DNA of 49,620 nucleotides from positions 1 to 49,620 of the forward strand of contig JADGAY010000004.1 of NCBI GenBank assembly GCA_015231775.1. Reading direction: 5' to 3'. The notes below the pieces were generated by a model. That model saw nothing but the letters and a program-made list of their open reading frames with translations, did no database searches and was not told the DNA's origin. This document shows positions 21,358 to 30,912 of this stretch, one piece after another (the stretch's first letter is position 1; the number at the start of each line of letters is the position of its first letter). The translations under genes were made by a program, and so were the position numbers. The DNA is from Magnetococcales bacterium (GTDB taxonomy: Bacteria > Pseudomonadota > Magnetococcia > Magnetococcales > Magnetaquicoccaceae).

Positions 21358-22145
21358 CCCGTCTTCCCCTCACGCTGGTGGTGATCACCCAGGATGCCGC
21401 GACGCAACTCCCAACCTGTCTGACCAGCGTCCCGTTCGCGGACGAGATCCTGGTGGTCGATTCCGGAAGCCGCGATGCCACGGCAACCCTCGCCGAGGCG
21501 CACGGCGCGCGGGTGGTGCACCAGACCTGGCTCGGCTTCGGCCCCCAGAAACGGTTCGCCGTCGAACAGGCCAACCATGACTGGGTGTTGTGCCTGGACG
21601 CGGATGAGTCGTTGAGCCCGGCCCTCGCCGCATCCATCCAACAGGAGCTTGCGGCCCCACGCTTCCACGCCTACCGCTTTGCCCGTCGCAACCGCTTCAT
21701 GGGTCGCTGGCTGCGGCATGGAGAGGGGTATCCGGATTGGCAGGTGCGACTGTTCCACCGCGACCACGCCCAGTGGCGCACGGATCCGATCCACGAAGGG
21801 GTGGAGACGCCAGCTCCGGTCGGCACCCTGGCCGGCGACCTGCTGCACGAGTCGGCCCAAACCCTGGAAAACTACCTGACCAAACAGAACCGCTACACCT
21901 CCTTGCAGGCGGAACGGTTGATCGCCGACGGCAAACGCCCCAGCCCCGCGCGCATCGTGCTGAGTCCGCTGCTGCGCTTCTTGAAATTCTATCTGTTGCG
22001 GTTGGGATTTCTCGACGGCACGCCAGGGCTGGTCCACATCCTGATCGGCTGTTTCAACAGCTTCTCCAAGTACGCCAAGGCACGGGAGTCTGGCCAGAAT
22101 GGACCATCCGGGAGGAGGAGCAGCTACCGTGCGGATGAGGGCTGA
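21354..22145 (+). CDS. family 2 glycosyltransferase (LPS core type)
   Basis: LTLVVITQDAATQLPTCLTSVPFADEILVVDSGSRDATATLAEAHGARVVHQTWLGFGPQKRFAVEQANHDWVLCLDADESL; 4-nt overlap with waaC. Confidence 0.88.
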   Translation: MTRLPLTLVVITQDAATQLPTCLTSVPFADEILVVDSGSRDATATLAEAHGARVVHQTWLGFGPQKRFAVEQANHDWVLCLDADESLSPALAASIQQELAAPRFHAYRFARRNRFMGRWLRHGEGYPDWQVRLFHRDHAQWRTDPIHEGVETPAPVGTLAGDLLHESAQTLENYLTKQNRYTSLQAERLIADGKRPSPARIVLSPLLRFLKFYLLRLGFLDGTPGLVHILIGCFNSFSKYAKARESGQNGPSGRRSSYRADEG

Positions 22146-22606
22146 AGCGGGGATTGCGGCGGGGAATAGGGCTGAACCTGGGCCGCTGGGGTGGCGGGAA
22201 GATAGGAGGGATTGGGAAAAAAGCGATTGATCGTGGCAACACCGCCCAAGATGACGATCCCGGTGGCAATCACCCACTTGACGGTCTCAACCTTGGCGAT
22301 CTCGATATCCCGCTTGAGATTAGCCTCCAGGGCGGCCAGACGAAAATCCATCTCCTGCCGGGTCGCCAAACCATCCAATCTCCCCTTGACCTGCTGATCG
22401 GCACGTTCCGCCAAGGAATTAAAGCGGTCATCAACCTGTTTGTCACGCCGGGTCGCAAGATCATCCACTCGGAGATCCACCTGCCGCAACACCGTTGCCA
22501 ACAATTTTACATGACTTTTAGCCTGCTCTTCCGGCACACCCGAAGCCTTCAACTGTTCAATAAACTCGAAGGTATCAAAGGTTGGCGAAAGCAACGGGGT
22601 GGTCAC
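22124..22606 (-). CDS. DUF1640/CCDC90-like coiled-coil protein with C-terminal TM helix
   Basis: FDTFEFIEQLKASGVPEEQAKSHVKLLATVLRQVD...LATRQEMDFRLAALEANLKRDIEIAKVETVKWVIATGIVILGGV; GTG start at 22606. Confidence 0.75.
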   Translation of the reverse strand: MTTPLLSPTFDTFEFIEQLKASGVPEEQAKSHVKLLATVLRQVDLRVDDLATRRDKQVDDRFNSLAERADQQVKGRLDGLATRQEMDFRLAALEANLKRDIEIAKVETVKWVIATGIVILGGVATINRFFPNPSYLPATPAAQVQPYSPPQSPLQPSSAR

Positions 22607-22801
22607 GACGCGTACTCCTCGAAGACAGTGTGCCTGATGGAGAAATCTTATCCGATCCAAACGGTTCCGTCCACTCGAATCCACCGTTCCCACAGGCGCG
22701 TGTCCCGGCTGCGCGCCCGCATCATCCAGACACGGTTTACGCGCGGACTCGGCAAGGAGCGCATCCGGTCGCGCCCACCCCATCGGGAAGCGTCTCCAGC
22801 C

Positions 22802-23929
22802 TCAACGCTCCAACAACCCCTGATAAAGCGCCAGCAGCCGCGCGCTCATCGCCTCGAGGCTCAAGCCGGCCACCGTCTCCCGTGCCGCCTGCCCCATCCG
22901 GAGACGCCGCTCCGGGTCGAGCAGGATCCGCAGGTTCTCCGTCAGGGTGGCCAGATCCAACGCATCGCCCAACAGACCGTTGACCCCGTGCTCGATCAGA
23001 TCCACCGCCCCGCACTTGAAACTGGTCACCAGCGGCAACCCCATGGCCATGGCCTCCAACGCCACGTTCGGGAACGGATCGTAGAGGGTCGGCAGCACCA
23101 CGGCATCGGCGGCGGCGTAACAGGGCAGCACGTCACGCAGTCCGCCGGTGAAGATCACCCGTTCGGCCACCCCCAGACGTCGCGCCAACGCCTCCATGCG
23201 GCCTTGGGCCTTGTCGCGCCCCACCACCACCAGCCGCGTCCCCGGATCCAGACGCGCCAGGGCGGCCAGCAGCGCCGGCACCCCCTTGCGCTCGAAACCC
23301 GAACCCACGAACAACAACAGCGTCTCATCCGGCGCGATGCCCCAGGCGGCGCGCGCCACCGCGCGCTCCCGACGCCGGGTCTCGGGATGAAACCGCGTCA
23401 GATCCACCCCGCTGTAGATCACCACCAGCTTCTCCGGCGCGATCCGGAAACGGGACAGGATCTCCTCGCGCACCATGCATGCGTTGCAGATCACCGCCTT
23501 GAGATCCGGATGCTCGAACAGGCGTCGCTCCTGGCGCAGGAGATGGCGATGAAAGGGGTTGATCCCATCCAGCCAGCGGGCCAGCCCGCCCCGCGCCCGT
23601 CCCCGCTGCTCCAGCCACTCGGCGTGGACGCCGTCCCCGGCCCGGTAGAGATCGCAGCCGGGAATGCGCTCGTGACTCTGCACCAGGTCGAAACGCCGCT
23701 CGGCCAGCCGCGCGTGGACACAACGGGCAAACGCCACATCCCGCCACCAGCGCCCCAGATGCCAGGGATCGCAACGCACGGTTTCCAAGCCGTCGCACCC
23801 CCCTTCCCAACGCCGGGCGATCAGGGTGATCGCCACCCCACGGGCCCGCAAGGCCCCCATGGCCCGCTCCAGAAACCGCTCCGCGCCGCCAAACGGCGTA
23901 TGACGCTGACGGATCAACGCCAGACGCAT
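22802..23929 (-). CDS. family 4 glycosyltransferase, WaaG-like
   Basis: MRLALIRQRHTPFGGAERFLERAM, KLVVIYSGVDLTRFHPETR, LLFVGSGFERKGVPALL, DAVVLPTLYDPFPNVALEAMAMGLPLVTS. Confidence 0.88.
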   Translation of the reverse strand: MRLALIRQRHTPFGGAERFLERAMGALRARGVAITLIARRWEGGCDGLETVRCDPWHLGRWWRDVAFARCVHARLAERRFDLVQSHERIPGCDLYRAGDGVHAEWLEQRGRARGGLARWLDGINPFHRHLLRQERRLFEHPDLKAVICNACMVREEILSRFRIAPEKLVVIYSGVDLTRFHPETRRRERAVARAAWGIAPDETLLLFVGSGFERKGVPALLAALARLDPGTRLVVVGRDKAQGRMEALARRLGVAERVIFTGGLRDVLPCYAAADAVVLPTLYDPFPNVALEAMAMGLPLVTSFKCGAVDLIEHGVNGLLGDALDLATLTENLRILLDPERRLRMGQAARETVAGLSLEAMSARLLALYQGLLER

Positions 23930-24037
23930 CTCACGCCCCTCCCGCATGCGGGTCTCCTCAATCACGCGCTCTTTCCTTTTGGTGTCGGACCGGGTTTAAT
24001 CCATGCCAGGAGTCACCCCATCCATGAAAGAAACCCC

Positions 24038-24916
24038 ATGAAACTGCTCGTCACCGGTGCCCAGGGCCAGGTCGGCCACGAAATCGTCGCCCTCGCGGCC
24101 CAACGCGACATCCATCTCACCGCCTTGGGCCGCAACGATCTCGACATCACCGCTCCCCAAGCGGTCCAGGGGGCCCTCGAGACCCATCGACCCGATCTGG
24201 TGATCAATGCCGCGGCCTACACCGCCGTGGATCTGGCGGAGAGCCAACCCGAGGCGGCCTTTGCCGTCAATCGCGACGGCGCCCGCCATCTGGCCAGCGC
24301 CTGCGCCGCCATCGGCCTCCCCCTGATCCACCTCTCCACGGATTACATCTTCGATGGCCGCCAGTCTACCCCATACCGCGAGGCGGATCCACCCGCCCCG
24401 CTCGGACGCTACGGCGTGAGCAAATGGGAGGGCGAGGAGGCGGTCCGCGCCCTGCTGCCCCGTCATCTGATCATCCGTGTCAGTTGGGTGTTCGGCATGC
24501 ACGGCAAGAACTTCGTCAAGACCATCCTGCGACTGGCCCGTGAACGGGAGAGCCTGGCCGTGGTCGATGATCAGACCGGTGGCCCCACCGCCGCCGACGA
24601 CATCGCCCGCATGCTCCTCGACGTGGCGGAAAAGGCGCTCCAGCCCGGATTCTCCGACTGGGGCACCTATCACTACCAGGGCACCCCCGCGGTCACCTGG
24701 CACGCCTTCGCCCACGTCATCGTCGCCGCCGCCCGCCAACGGATCGAACTGCCGGTGCGTGAGATCCGCCCCATCCCCACCGCGCAATTCCCCACCCCGG
24801 CCCAAAGACCGGCCAACTCCCGACTCGATTGCCAGCGCATTCACGACCGCCTGGGTATCCCCATGCCGGAGTGGCGTCCCGCCGTCCAGGCGCTGATCTT
24901 GAAACTGCTCGACTGA
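24038..24916 (+). CDS. rfbD: dTDP-4-dehydrorhamnose reductase
   Basis: MKLLVTGAQGQVGHEIVAL, DLVINAAAYTAVDLAESQPEAAFAVNRDGARHLA, LSTDYIFDGRQSTPYREADPPAPLGRYGVSKWEGE, RVSWVFGMHGKNFVKTILRLA. Confidence 0.93.
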   Translation: MKLLVTGAQGQVGHEIVALAAQRDIHLTALGRNDLDITAPQAVQGALETHRPDLVINAAAYTAVDLAESQPEAAFAVNRDGARHLASACAAIGLPLIHLSTDYIFDGRQSTPYREADPPAPLGRYGVSKWEGEEAVRALLPRHLIIRVSWVFGMHGKNFVKTILRLARERESLAVVDDQTGGPTAADDIARMLLDVAEKALQPGFSDWGTYHYQGTPAVTWHAFAHVIVAAARQRIELPVREIRPIPTAQFPTPAQRPANSRLDCQRIHDRLGIPMPEWRPAVQALILKLLD

Positions 24917-24930
24917 TCCCGATCCTCGCC

Positions 24931-24959
24931 GCGGGAGGCAGGATATCCGCGCCTCCCGC
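24931..24959 (+). terminator. hairpin downstream of rfbD, no clear U-tract
   Basis: gcgggaggc / gcctcccgc perfect 9-bp stem 15 bp after the stop codon. Confidence 0.4.
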
Positions 24960-25147
24960 TGTTCCCGGCCTGCCAAATTCGGAAAATCTTGTTATTCATG
25001 CAAATAAATTGCTTGATTATTGTATTTCATCCGATTATGCTCGTGGGCGATTTTGATTGGATTTTAGAATATAAATGGCAATCAACAATCAACAATTCTT
25101 CGTTGTCAACTGGTAGAATAAAAATCATTCCCCAGGGAAAACCAACC

Positions 25148-25654
25148 ATGGACACCGACCGTGCCTCGACTGATCCACAACGTAATCTGATCCACGCAAT
25201 CCGCGATACCATGCACGAAACCGCGTTGGCCTTCTTTGCCACCGACATCGGCATCCAGGTGGGCCCGGCGATGATCCAGCGCGATGGGCAACCGTTTGTC
25301 ACCCCCCAGGCGGATGTCACCGCCATGGTGGCCTTTCACGGTGGGATGAACGGTGGGGTGCATATCTCCGCGCCCATGCACGCGGCGGTGGGATTGGCAT
25401 CGGCCTTCTGGGGCGAACCGCTGGAGAGCTTCAACGACACCGCCCGCGACGCCCTCGGCGAGTTGACCAACATCATCGCCGGCGCCCTGAAAAGCCGCAT
25501 CAACGACGACATCAACCTCACCCCGCCCAGGGTTCTGGAAGGCGCGGAGCGGGCGGAACTTCAATCCAGTTCCCAGGCCAGCACCCGCTGTTATTTCATG
25601 ACCACCAACGGTCCGTTGTTCGTCGAGGTGTTTCAGGATCGCGAGGAGGGGTGA
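25148..25654 (+). CDS. CheX-like chemotaxis phosphatase domain protein
   Basis: MNGGVHISAPMHAAVGLASAFWGEPL...DALGELTNIIAGALKSRI has the CheX/CheC ExxN-type motif (GELTN). Confidence 0.8.
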   Translation: MDTDRASTDPQRNLIHAIRDTMHETALAFFATDIGIQVGPAMIQRDGQPFVTPQADVTAMVAFHGGMNGGVHISAPMHAAVGLASAFWGEPLESFNDTARDALGELTNIIAGALKSRINDDINLTPPRVLEGAERAELQSSSQASTRCYFMTTNGPLFVEVFQDREEG

Positions 25655-25732
25655 CGGCGCCAGCGCCTGGGGCGGCGCATGTGGCCGGGCATGGTCGCCG
25701 CCCTGTCGTTGGCGCCACGCCCACCCCTTCCA

Positions 25733-28700
25733 TCACCTCTCCAGCACCACCCCCAACCGCTCGGCCAGGGCATGCAGTTCCACCCGCGCCAGGCCAAATT
25801 CGAGCCGATCGATCGCCTGGCCCAGACGCAACCCCTCTTCCCGCCCCCCCAACATCGGCATCAACGCCTCCTTAAGATCCTGGGAGGCCAGATCCTGGCG
25901 CGCCAACAGGCCATCCAGCTCCCCCATCAGCGCGGTCACCCAGGTCAGATCCAGCGGCGCCTCGGGAACGGGAGGCGCATCCCCGTCCGCGGACTCCGCG
26001 CGGTCCAACTCCCCCAACCAGAGCCGGATCGCCTCCAAGGTGCGCTCCAGACTCTCCTCCAGCCGCTCCAGACCCGTCAACCATGCCGGGCCCCGCTCCT
26101 GTTTCAACACGTATTCAAACGCCTGAGCCGCGTTGAAAAGCGCCATGGCGTTCAGATTGCCCGCCGACCCCTTCAAGGCATGCACCCGTCTTCGCGCCTG
26201 ATCGACCCCTTCGGGACGACTGTCGTCGAGCAGATCGCGCAAGGTTGCCGGGAGAGCGACGAAATGGCGCAGGAACTCCCCGAGCAGGGAGCGCAGCAGT
26301 CCCTGTTTATGGTTGATCAACTCCAGCAGCCCGGCCCGATCCAGGAGTTCGGCGGATCCGTCCACCCGCATCGCGTCACGCTCGGAGCCCGCACTGGATC
26401 GGAGATGACGGGGGGATCCAGGCCGGGGCGGGATCCATTCGCTCAAGGCGGCAAACAGCTCCACGCGTTGGATCGGTTTGCTGATATGGCCATTCATCCC
26501 GGCCTCCCGTGTCGCGCGTCGATCCTCCTCCAACGCATGCGCGGTCATGGCCAGAATCGGCAAGGCGTTGAAACGGGCATCCGCGCGAATCAACCGGGCT
26601 GCGGCCAAACCGTCCATGATCGGCATCTGCACATCCATCAGCACCAGGTCATACGCGCGGGTGGAGACCATCCGTACCGCCTCCAGGCCATTGCCGGCCA
26701 CCTCGACCTCGATCCCGACACAGGCCATATTCTCCTCGGCCACCTGCCGGTTGATGAGATTATCCTCGACCAGCAACACCCGCACGCCGGACAGGTACCC
26801 CGCCAGGTGGTTCGGATCGGACTCATGACGCACGGCGCGCGCATCACGGACCCGCTCCGGGTCGCAAAGCTCCAGGACCGCCTCGAACAACCGGGTGCAG
26901 CCCACCGGCTTGACCAGCACCCGTTCCCCTTCGGCCTCCGGATCATCCCCTTCTCCGTTCCGGCCATGCACCAGTCTCACCACCCCGCATCCGCCCGCTC
27001 TGGAGGATGGGGAGCGCCCCCCAGCGTCCCCCGACGGTGGATCGCCCAGGAAGGGCTCCCCGGCGATCAGGCGCTCCCGGAACCGACGTGCCATCTCCCC
27101 ATCACCCCAATCGGCCATTTCGTCATCCACCACCACCAGACGAATCGGTTTCTCCATCCCGCGCGCCTGCCCGATCCCCTCGAAGGCCGCTTCCACGCTC
27201 GCCACGGCCACCACCGTGCATTGAAACTGTCGCAACATCGCCGCCACGGCGGCGCGCAATGCCGCGTGGGCGATCACCACCAGCACCGCCAGACCACGCA
27301 ACTCCCGTGGCAGGAGCAGATCCACCGCATCGCCGAGCACGGCGGGCTGGAAACTGGCGGTGAAATGAAAGGTACTCCCCACCCCTGGCCGGCTCTCCAG
27401 CCAGATCCGACCGTTCATCATCTCCACCAGCCGCTTGCAGATCGCCAACCCCAGACCCGATCCCCCATGCATGCGGGTGATGGAGAGATCGGCCTGGGAG
27501 AAGGGCTGAAACAGCCGTCCAGCCTGTTCATCGGTGATGCCGATGCCGGTATCGCGCACCTTGAAATGCAGATGGATCGGCACCTCGCCGGCATGGTGGA
27601 GCCGCTGTACCGACACCTCCACCTCACCCCCTTCGGGCGTGAACTTCACCGCGTTGCCGATCAGGTTCATCAGAATCTGCTCCAGGCGCAACGGATCCCC
27701 ATGCAGGGAGCTTTGACACGCCTCGGACACGGAGAACAGCAGCGTAATCCGCTTGCCCGCGATCTGAACCCGGAACAGCTCGATCAGATGATCGAACAGC
27801 TCACGCGGTTTGAAGTCGATGTTTTCCAGCTCCAGGCGTCCGGCATCGATCTTGGAGAAGTCGAGCAGGTCGTTGATGATGCGCAGCAACGAGCGCGAGG
27901 CCTGGGCGATCTTGTGGAGATAGTCGTGGACCTTGGGGGAGACCTCCTGGGTGAGCGCGAGATCGGTCAGCCCGATCACGGCGTTCATCGGGGTGCGGAT
28001 TTCGTGGCTCATGTTGGCCAGAAAGAGGCTTTTGGACTGATTGGCCGCTTCGGCGACGGCCCTGGAATTGGACAGCTCCCGGGTCATCTCCTGAAGATCC
28101 CGTCCCATGCGGTTGAAGGTTTCAGCCAGCTCGCCGATCTCATCGCGGGTGGTGACCGGAATCGAGGTGTCGAAACGGCCCAGTCCGATGGCGTCCATGC
28201 CCCGACGCAACGCGATGATCGGCGCGGCCAGACGACGCGAGATCCGATAGGCCACGCCGGTGATGATCAGCAGCAGCAGGAACAGCGGCAGCAGCGCCTG
28301 ATGCATGGCCCGCGTGACATGATCGTTCAACATCGCCGCCGTCAGCGGGAAGGCCACCCGGAAGTGCATGGCATGCTCGTCGCCCCCCAACCGGATCTCA
28401 CGGGTGACCATCCCGGTCATCTCGTCCATGGTCAGAACGCCACCGCCGTCGATGGGCTCGAACCCCCGCCCCCTGGCGATGAACAGACGCGCCCCATGAT
28501 AGCCCCCGACCCGCAGATCGGTGACGTGGCGCAGAAAATCCGCCAGATCGCAATGGATCAGCACCACACCGGCCAACTCGCCGATCTCCGGATCCCGCTT
28601 GGGAATGCCGGCCAACAGCGTCCAGCGCCCATCCGCCATCAAAAACGGCCCCCGAAAGCGCAACGCACCTTCCGGACTCCGGATCAGAGCGGCATGCAGG

Positions 28701-29164
28701 GCCCGCGCCTCGGCGTAATAGGGGTCGATTCCGGTGTAATCCGCCAGGTTCACCAGGTCGCGCAGCCGACGATTATCCCCGACCGCCACCCGCTCCGCGC
28801 CGCGACTGTCGAAATAGCGGATCGAGAGAAACAGCCCCCGATGCGCCGAGGCGACATGCAGAAAACTCCGTTCCACATTCGGCTTGATCAGCAGCGACTT
28901 GTCGCCCCAGGCCTGGAGCATCTCATCGAGACCGGAGAGCCTTTCCAGGATGCGCAGGGAGCTTTCCAGGGGAATCACCACCCCACGTTCAAAGGTATCC
29001 GCCGCCTCGTCGAGGGCATGGCGGGCCGACTGTTCCAACTCCTGCTGGATCTGGCGCTTGACGATCACGAACTGCGCGCCCCCGAAGATCAGGATCAGCA
29101 CCACCCCGATCCCCACGAACCAGGCGAGCAGCTTGTGAAAGATCGAGCGGCCCAGCGGAATCAT
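25733..29164 (-). CDS. hybrid sensor histidine kinase (periplasmic sensor, HAMP, HisKA, HATPase_c, two receivers, Hpt)
   Basis: N-terminal TM LLAWFVGIGVVLILIFGGAQFV and large periplasmic loop; HAMP near RLAAPIIALRRGMDAIG; MSHEIRTPMNAVIGLTDLAL; GGSGLGLAICKRLVEMM; REC VRVLLVEDNLINRQV...LVLMDVQMPIMDG; Hpt VHALKGSAGNLNA. Confidence 0.9.
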   Translation of the reverse strand: MIPLGRSIFHKLLAWFVGIGVVLILIFGGAQFVIVKRQIQQELEQSARHALDEAADTFERGVVIPLESSLRILERLSGLDEMLQAWGDKSLLIKPNVERSFLHVASAHRGLFLSIRYFDSRGAERVAVGDNRRLRDLVNLADYTGIDPYYAEARALHAALIRSPEGALRFRGPFLMADGRWTLLAGIPKRDPEIGELAGVVLIHCDLADFLRHVTDLRVGGYHGARLFIARGRGFEPIDGGGVLTMDEMTGMVTREIRLGGDEHAMHFRVAFPLTAAMLNDHVTRAMHQALLPLFLLLLIITGVAYRISRRLAAPIIALRRGMDAIGLGRFDTSIPVTTRDEIGELAETFNRMGRDLQEMTRELSNSRAVAEAANQSKSLFLANMSHEIRTPMNAVIGLTDLALTQEVSPKVHDYLHKIAQASRSLLRIINDLLDFSKIDAGRLELENIDFKPRELFDHLIELFRVQIAGKRITLLFSVSEACQSSLHGDPLRLEQILMNLIGNAVKFTPEGGEVEVSVQRLHHAGEVPIHLHFKVRDTGIGITDEQAGRLFQPFSQADLSITRMHGGSGLGLAICKRLVEMMNGRIWLESRPGVGSTFHFTASFQPAVLGDAVDLLLPRELRGLAVLVVIAHAALRAAVAAMLRQFQCTVVAVASVEAAFEGIGQARGMEKPIRLVVVDDEMADWGDGEMARRFRERLIAGEPFLGDPPSGDAGGRSPSSRAGGCGVVRLVHGRNGEGDDPEAEGERVLVKPVGCTRLFEAVLELCDPERVRDARAVRHESDPNHLAGYLSGVRVLLVEDNLINRQVAEENMACVGIEVEVAGNGLEAVRMVSTRAYDLVLMDVQMPIMDGLAAARLIRADARFNALPILAMTAHALEEDRRATREAGMNGHISKPIQRVELFAALSEWIPPRPGSPRHLRSSAGSERDAMRVDGSAELLDRAGLLELINHKQGLLRSLLGEFLRHFVALPATLRDLLDDSRPEGVDQARRRVHALKGSAGNLNAMALFNAAQAFEYVLKQERGPAWLTGLERLEESLERTLEAIRLWLGELDRAESADGDAPPVPEAPLDLTWVTALMGELDGLLARQDLASQDLKEALMPMLGGREEGLRLGQAIDRLEFGLARVELHALAERLGVVLER

Positions 29165-30294
29165 GGCCCGACCGGATGGCGATCCAGGGCCACGGAGCGA
29201 TCGATGATCTCCTCGATGCCGGGCTGGCTCTTGAGGCGACCCTCGAGGCCGAGCTGGCGGGCACGGGTGCGGTTGACGATCAGGGCCCCGCGGGATGGGG
29301 CCACCGGCGGCGTGGTGGCCGGATCCAGCCCCTCGGCCAGGATCCGATGGGCCATGCGTACCGCCTCATAGCCCTGTTTGTAGCCCGAATCGTCGGCCAC
29401 GCATAACACCCCCTCCTCCACGAACTGCTTTTCGTCGCCGATGTCGGGCTTGGCGATGTTGCGCAGATACCAGGCACCCAGAGCCAGTTGATCGACCGGT
29501 CGTCCGGTCGCGTCGCGGATGGTGTTGTGGTTGGTGAGATAAATGGCGTCCACCTGGGTGGCCAACGCCAGGGCACCGCTCTTCCAGGCGGATTCGTCGT
29601 TGGTCACCACCGTTCCCCCGAGCTTGACCGGCAGTTTGCCGGCCTCCTCGAGTCGGTGCAGATCCTTGATCTTGGCCAGACTGGTCTCGGAATCATCCGA
29701 CAACACCCCCAGGGTACGGATTCCGGGTACCAGGCGCATCAGAAACTCCAACCCCTCGCGCATGTAACCGGGTTGATAGACCCCGGTCACGTTGTGCCCC
29801 GGTCGGGCGATGCTGTCGAGGAGTCCGTATTTCAATGGCCAGATGTTGACCCCCCAGAAAACCACGGGGATGGGGGTGTCCAGATAGTGGGAACCGATCA
29901 GTTTGGTGGCGTTGTCATCGCCCAGGAGCAGGAGGTCGGGGGCGAACGCCTCGGCCTCCTCGATGACACGTCGGGCGCTCGCGGCCATCTCCTCCGGACC
30001 GCTCTTGCGCTTGGTATCCATCCAGAGCTTGCGCAGCACCGCCCGCGAGGTCTCGACCCGATCCTCGCGCACGAAGCGGTCGATCTGGGCCTGCTGGTCG
30101 AAATACCCCAACTCCAGCAGAGCGTGATTCACCCCGCGCTGGGTATCCTGGGACCAGAGGTATTCACGATGGTAGCTGCTGATGATGAGAATGCGGTGTT
30201 TTCCCGCGGCGTGGAGAGGGGCGTGGAACAGTACCAAAAACGTAAGGAGCACGAACAGCAGACCTAACCATGATGCGATGCGTCTCTCATCCAT
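29161..30294 (-). CDS. ABC-type substrate-binding protein (ABC_sub_bind family), periplasmic
   Basis: N-terminal hydrophobic segment LGLLFVLLTFLVLFHAPLHAAG; HRILIISSYHREYLWSQDTQRGV, DLLLLGDDNATKLIGSHYLDTPIPVVFWGVN, GHNVTGVYQPG, TLGVLSDDSETS. Overlaps the kinase start by 4 nt. Confidence 0.82.
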   Translation of the reverse strand: MDERRIASWLGLLFVLLTFLVLFHAPLHAAGKHRILIISSYHREYLWSQDTQRGVNHALLELGYFDQQAQIDRFVREDRVETSRAVLRKLWMDTKRKSGPEEMAASARRVIEEAEAFAPDLLLLGDDNATKLIGSHYLDTPIPVVFWGVNIWPLKYGLLDSIARPGHNVTGVYQPGYMREGLEFLMRLVPGIRTLGVLSDDSETSLAKIKDLHRLEEAGKLPVKLGGTVVTNDESAWKSGALALATQVDAIYLTNHNTIRDATGRPVDQLALGAWYLRNIAKPDIGDEKQFVEEGVLCVADDSGYKQGYEAVRMAHRILAEGLDPATTPPVAPSRGALIVNRTRARQLGLEGRLKSQPGIEEIIDRSVALDRHPVGP

Positions 30295-30305
30295 CCTGGT
30301 GACTC

Positions 30306-30584
30306 CTAATGTCTTTTCAGATCTCGATAGAAATTTTCATGACTTCCGAGCACCAGGAGTCGCAATTGCGCATCGTTTTCGCGCCATTCATAAGCCAACA
30401 GGGTCAATTGCCCGCCCATGTGGAATTTCAGTACCCGCACGCCAAGCAAATCCCCTTTTTTCTCTTCACCAAGCGTCGGGTCGGCTCGCAATTTGAGGAG
30501 AGCCTCATCCAGATCCTGTTTTTGCACCGGATGAAGTCTCTTGACGCGGTGCTGGAACAGACGGGTCTGAAACAGCACAATCAT
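30306..30584 (-). CDS. RelE/ParE family type II toxin
   Basis: 92 aa; RVKRLHPVQKQDLDEALLKLRADPTLGEEKKGDLLGVRVLKFHMGGQLTLLAYEW...LLVLGSHENFYRDLKR. Confidence 0.8.
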   Translation of the reverse strand: MIVLFQTRLFQHRVKRLHPVQKQDLDEALLKLRADPTLGEEKKGDLLGVRVLKFHMGGQLTLLAYEWRENDAQLRLLVLGSHENFYRDLKRH

Positions 30585-30790
30585 CCGAGCTGATATTCTT
30601 GAAGTTCGGTTTCCTGACGCGCCAGAAGAATATCCTTGATAATGGCATAATTCAGATCAGGATTCTCTTCCGCGATCTTTCCGATCGAAGACCAGAATTC
30701 AATCTGTCCAGGCAGGGAGCGTTGAAACACCTGGGCATGTTGCCGCGCTTCGGCAGCCAGGGTATCGGAGATTTGAATCGTCGTGGACAT
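30581..30790 (-). CDS. ParD-like type II antitoxin
   Basis: 69 aa; MSTTIQISDTLAAEARQHAQVFQRSLPGQIEFWSSIGKIAEENPDL; overlaps the toxin start by 4 nt. Confidence 0.8.
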   Translation of the reverse strand: MSTTIQISDTLAAEARQHAQVFQRSLPGQIEFWSSIGKIAEENPDLNYAIIKDILLARQETELQEYQLG

Positions 30791-30912
30791 CGCGGCGCTC
30801 CCCGTGCTTGAAAGCGATCTTGGAAACCAGCAAACCTTGCCAAGAGATTACACGTCACGCCTCAAGATTGAAAGAAAAAATACCTATGAACAGCGAAATC
30901 ATTAACGACGAT

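Noticed and set aside
22154-24037. N-terminal 628 residues of the 920-aa ORF fused to RfbD
   Set aside because: The upstream part is antisense to the GT4 and DUF1640-like genes. RfbD begins at the ATG at 24038 with a canonical MKLLVTGAQGQVG, so the fusion is an open-frame artefact.
25679-29371. 1230-aa plus-strand ORF
   Set aside because: Antisense to the 1143-aa hybrid kinase and binding-protein gene; no recognisable domains, P/H/Q/R-rich shadow translation.
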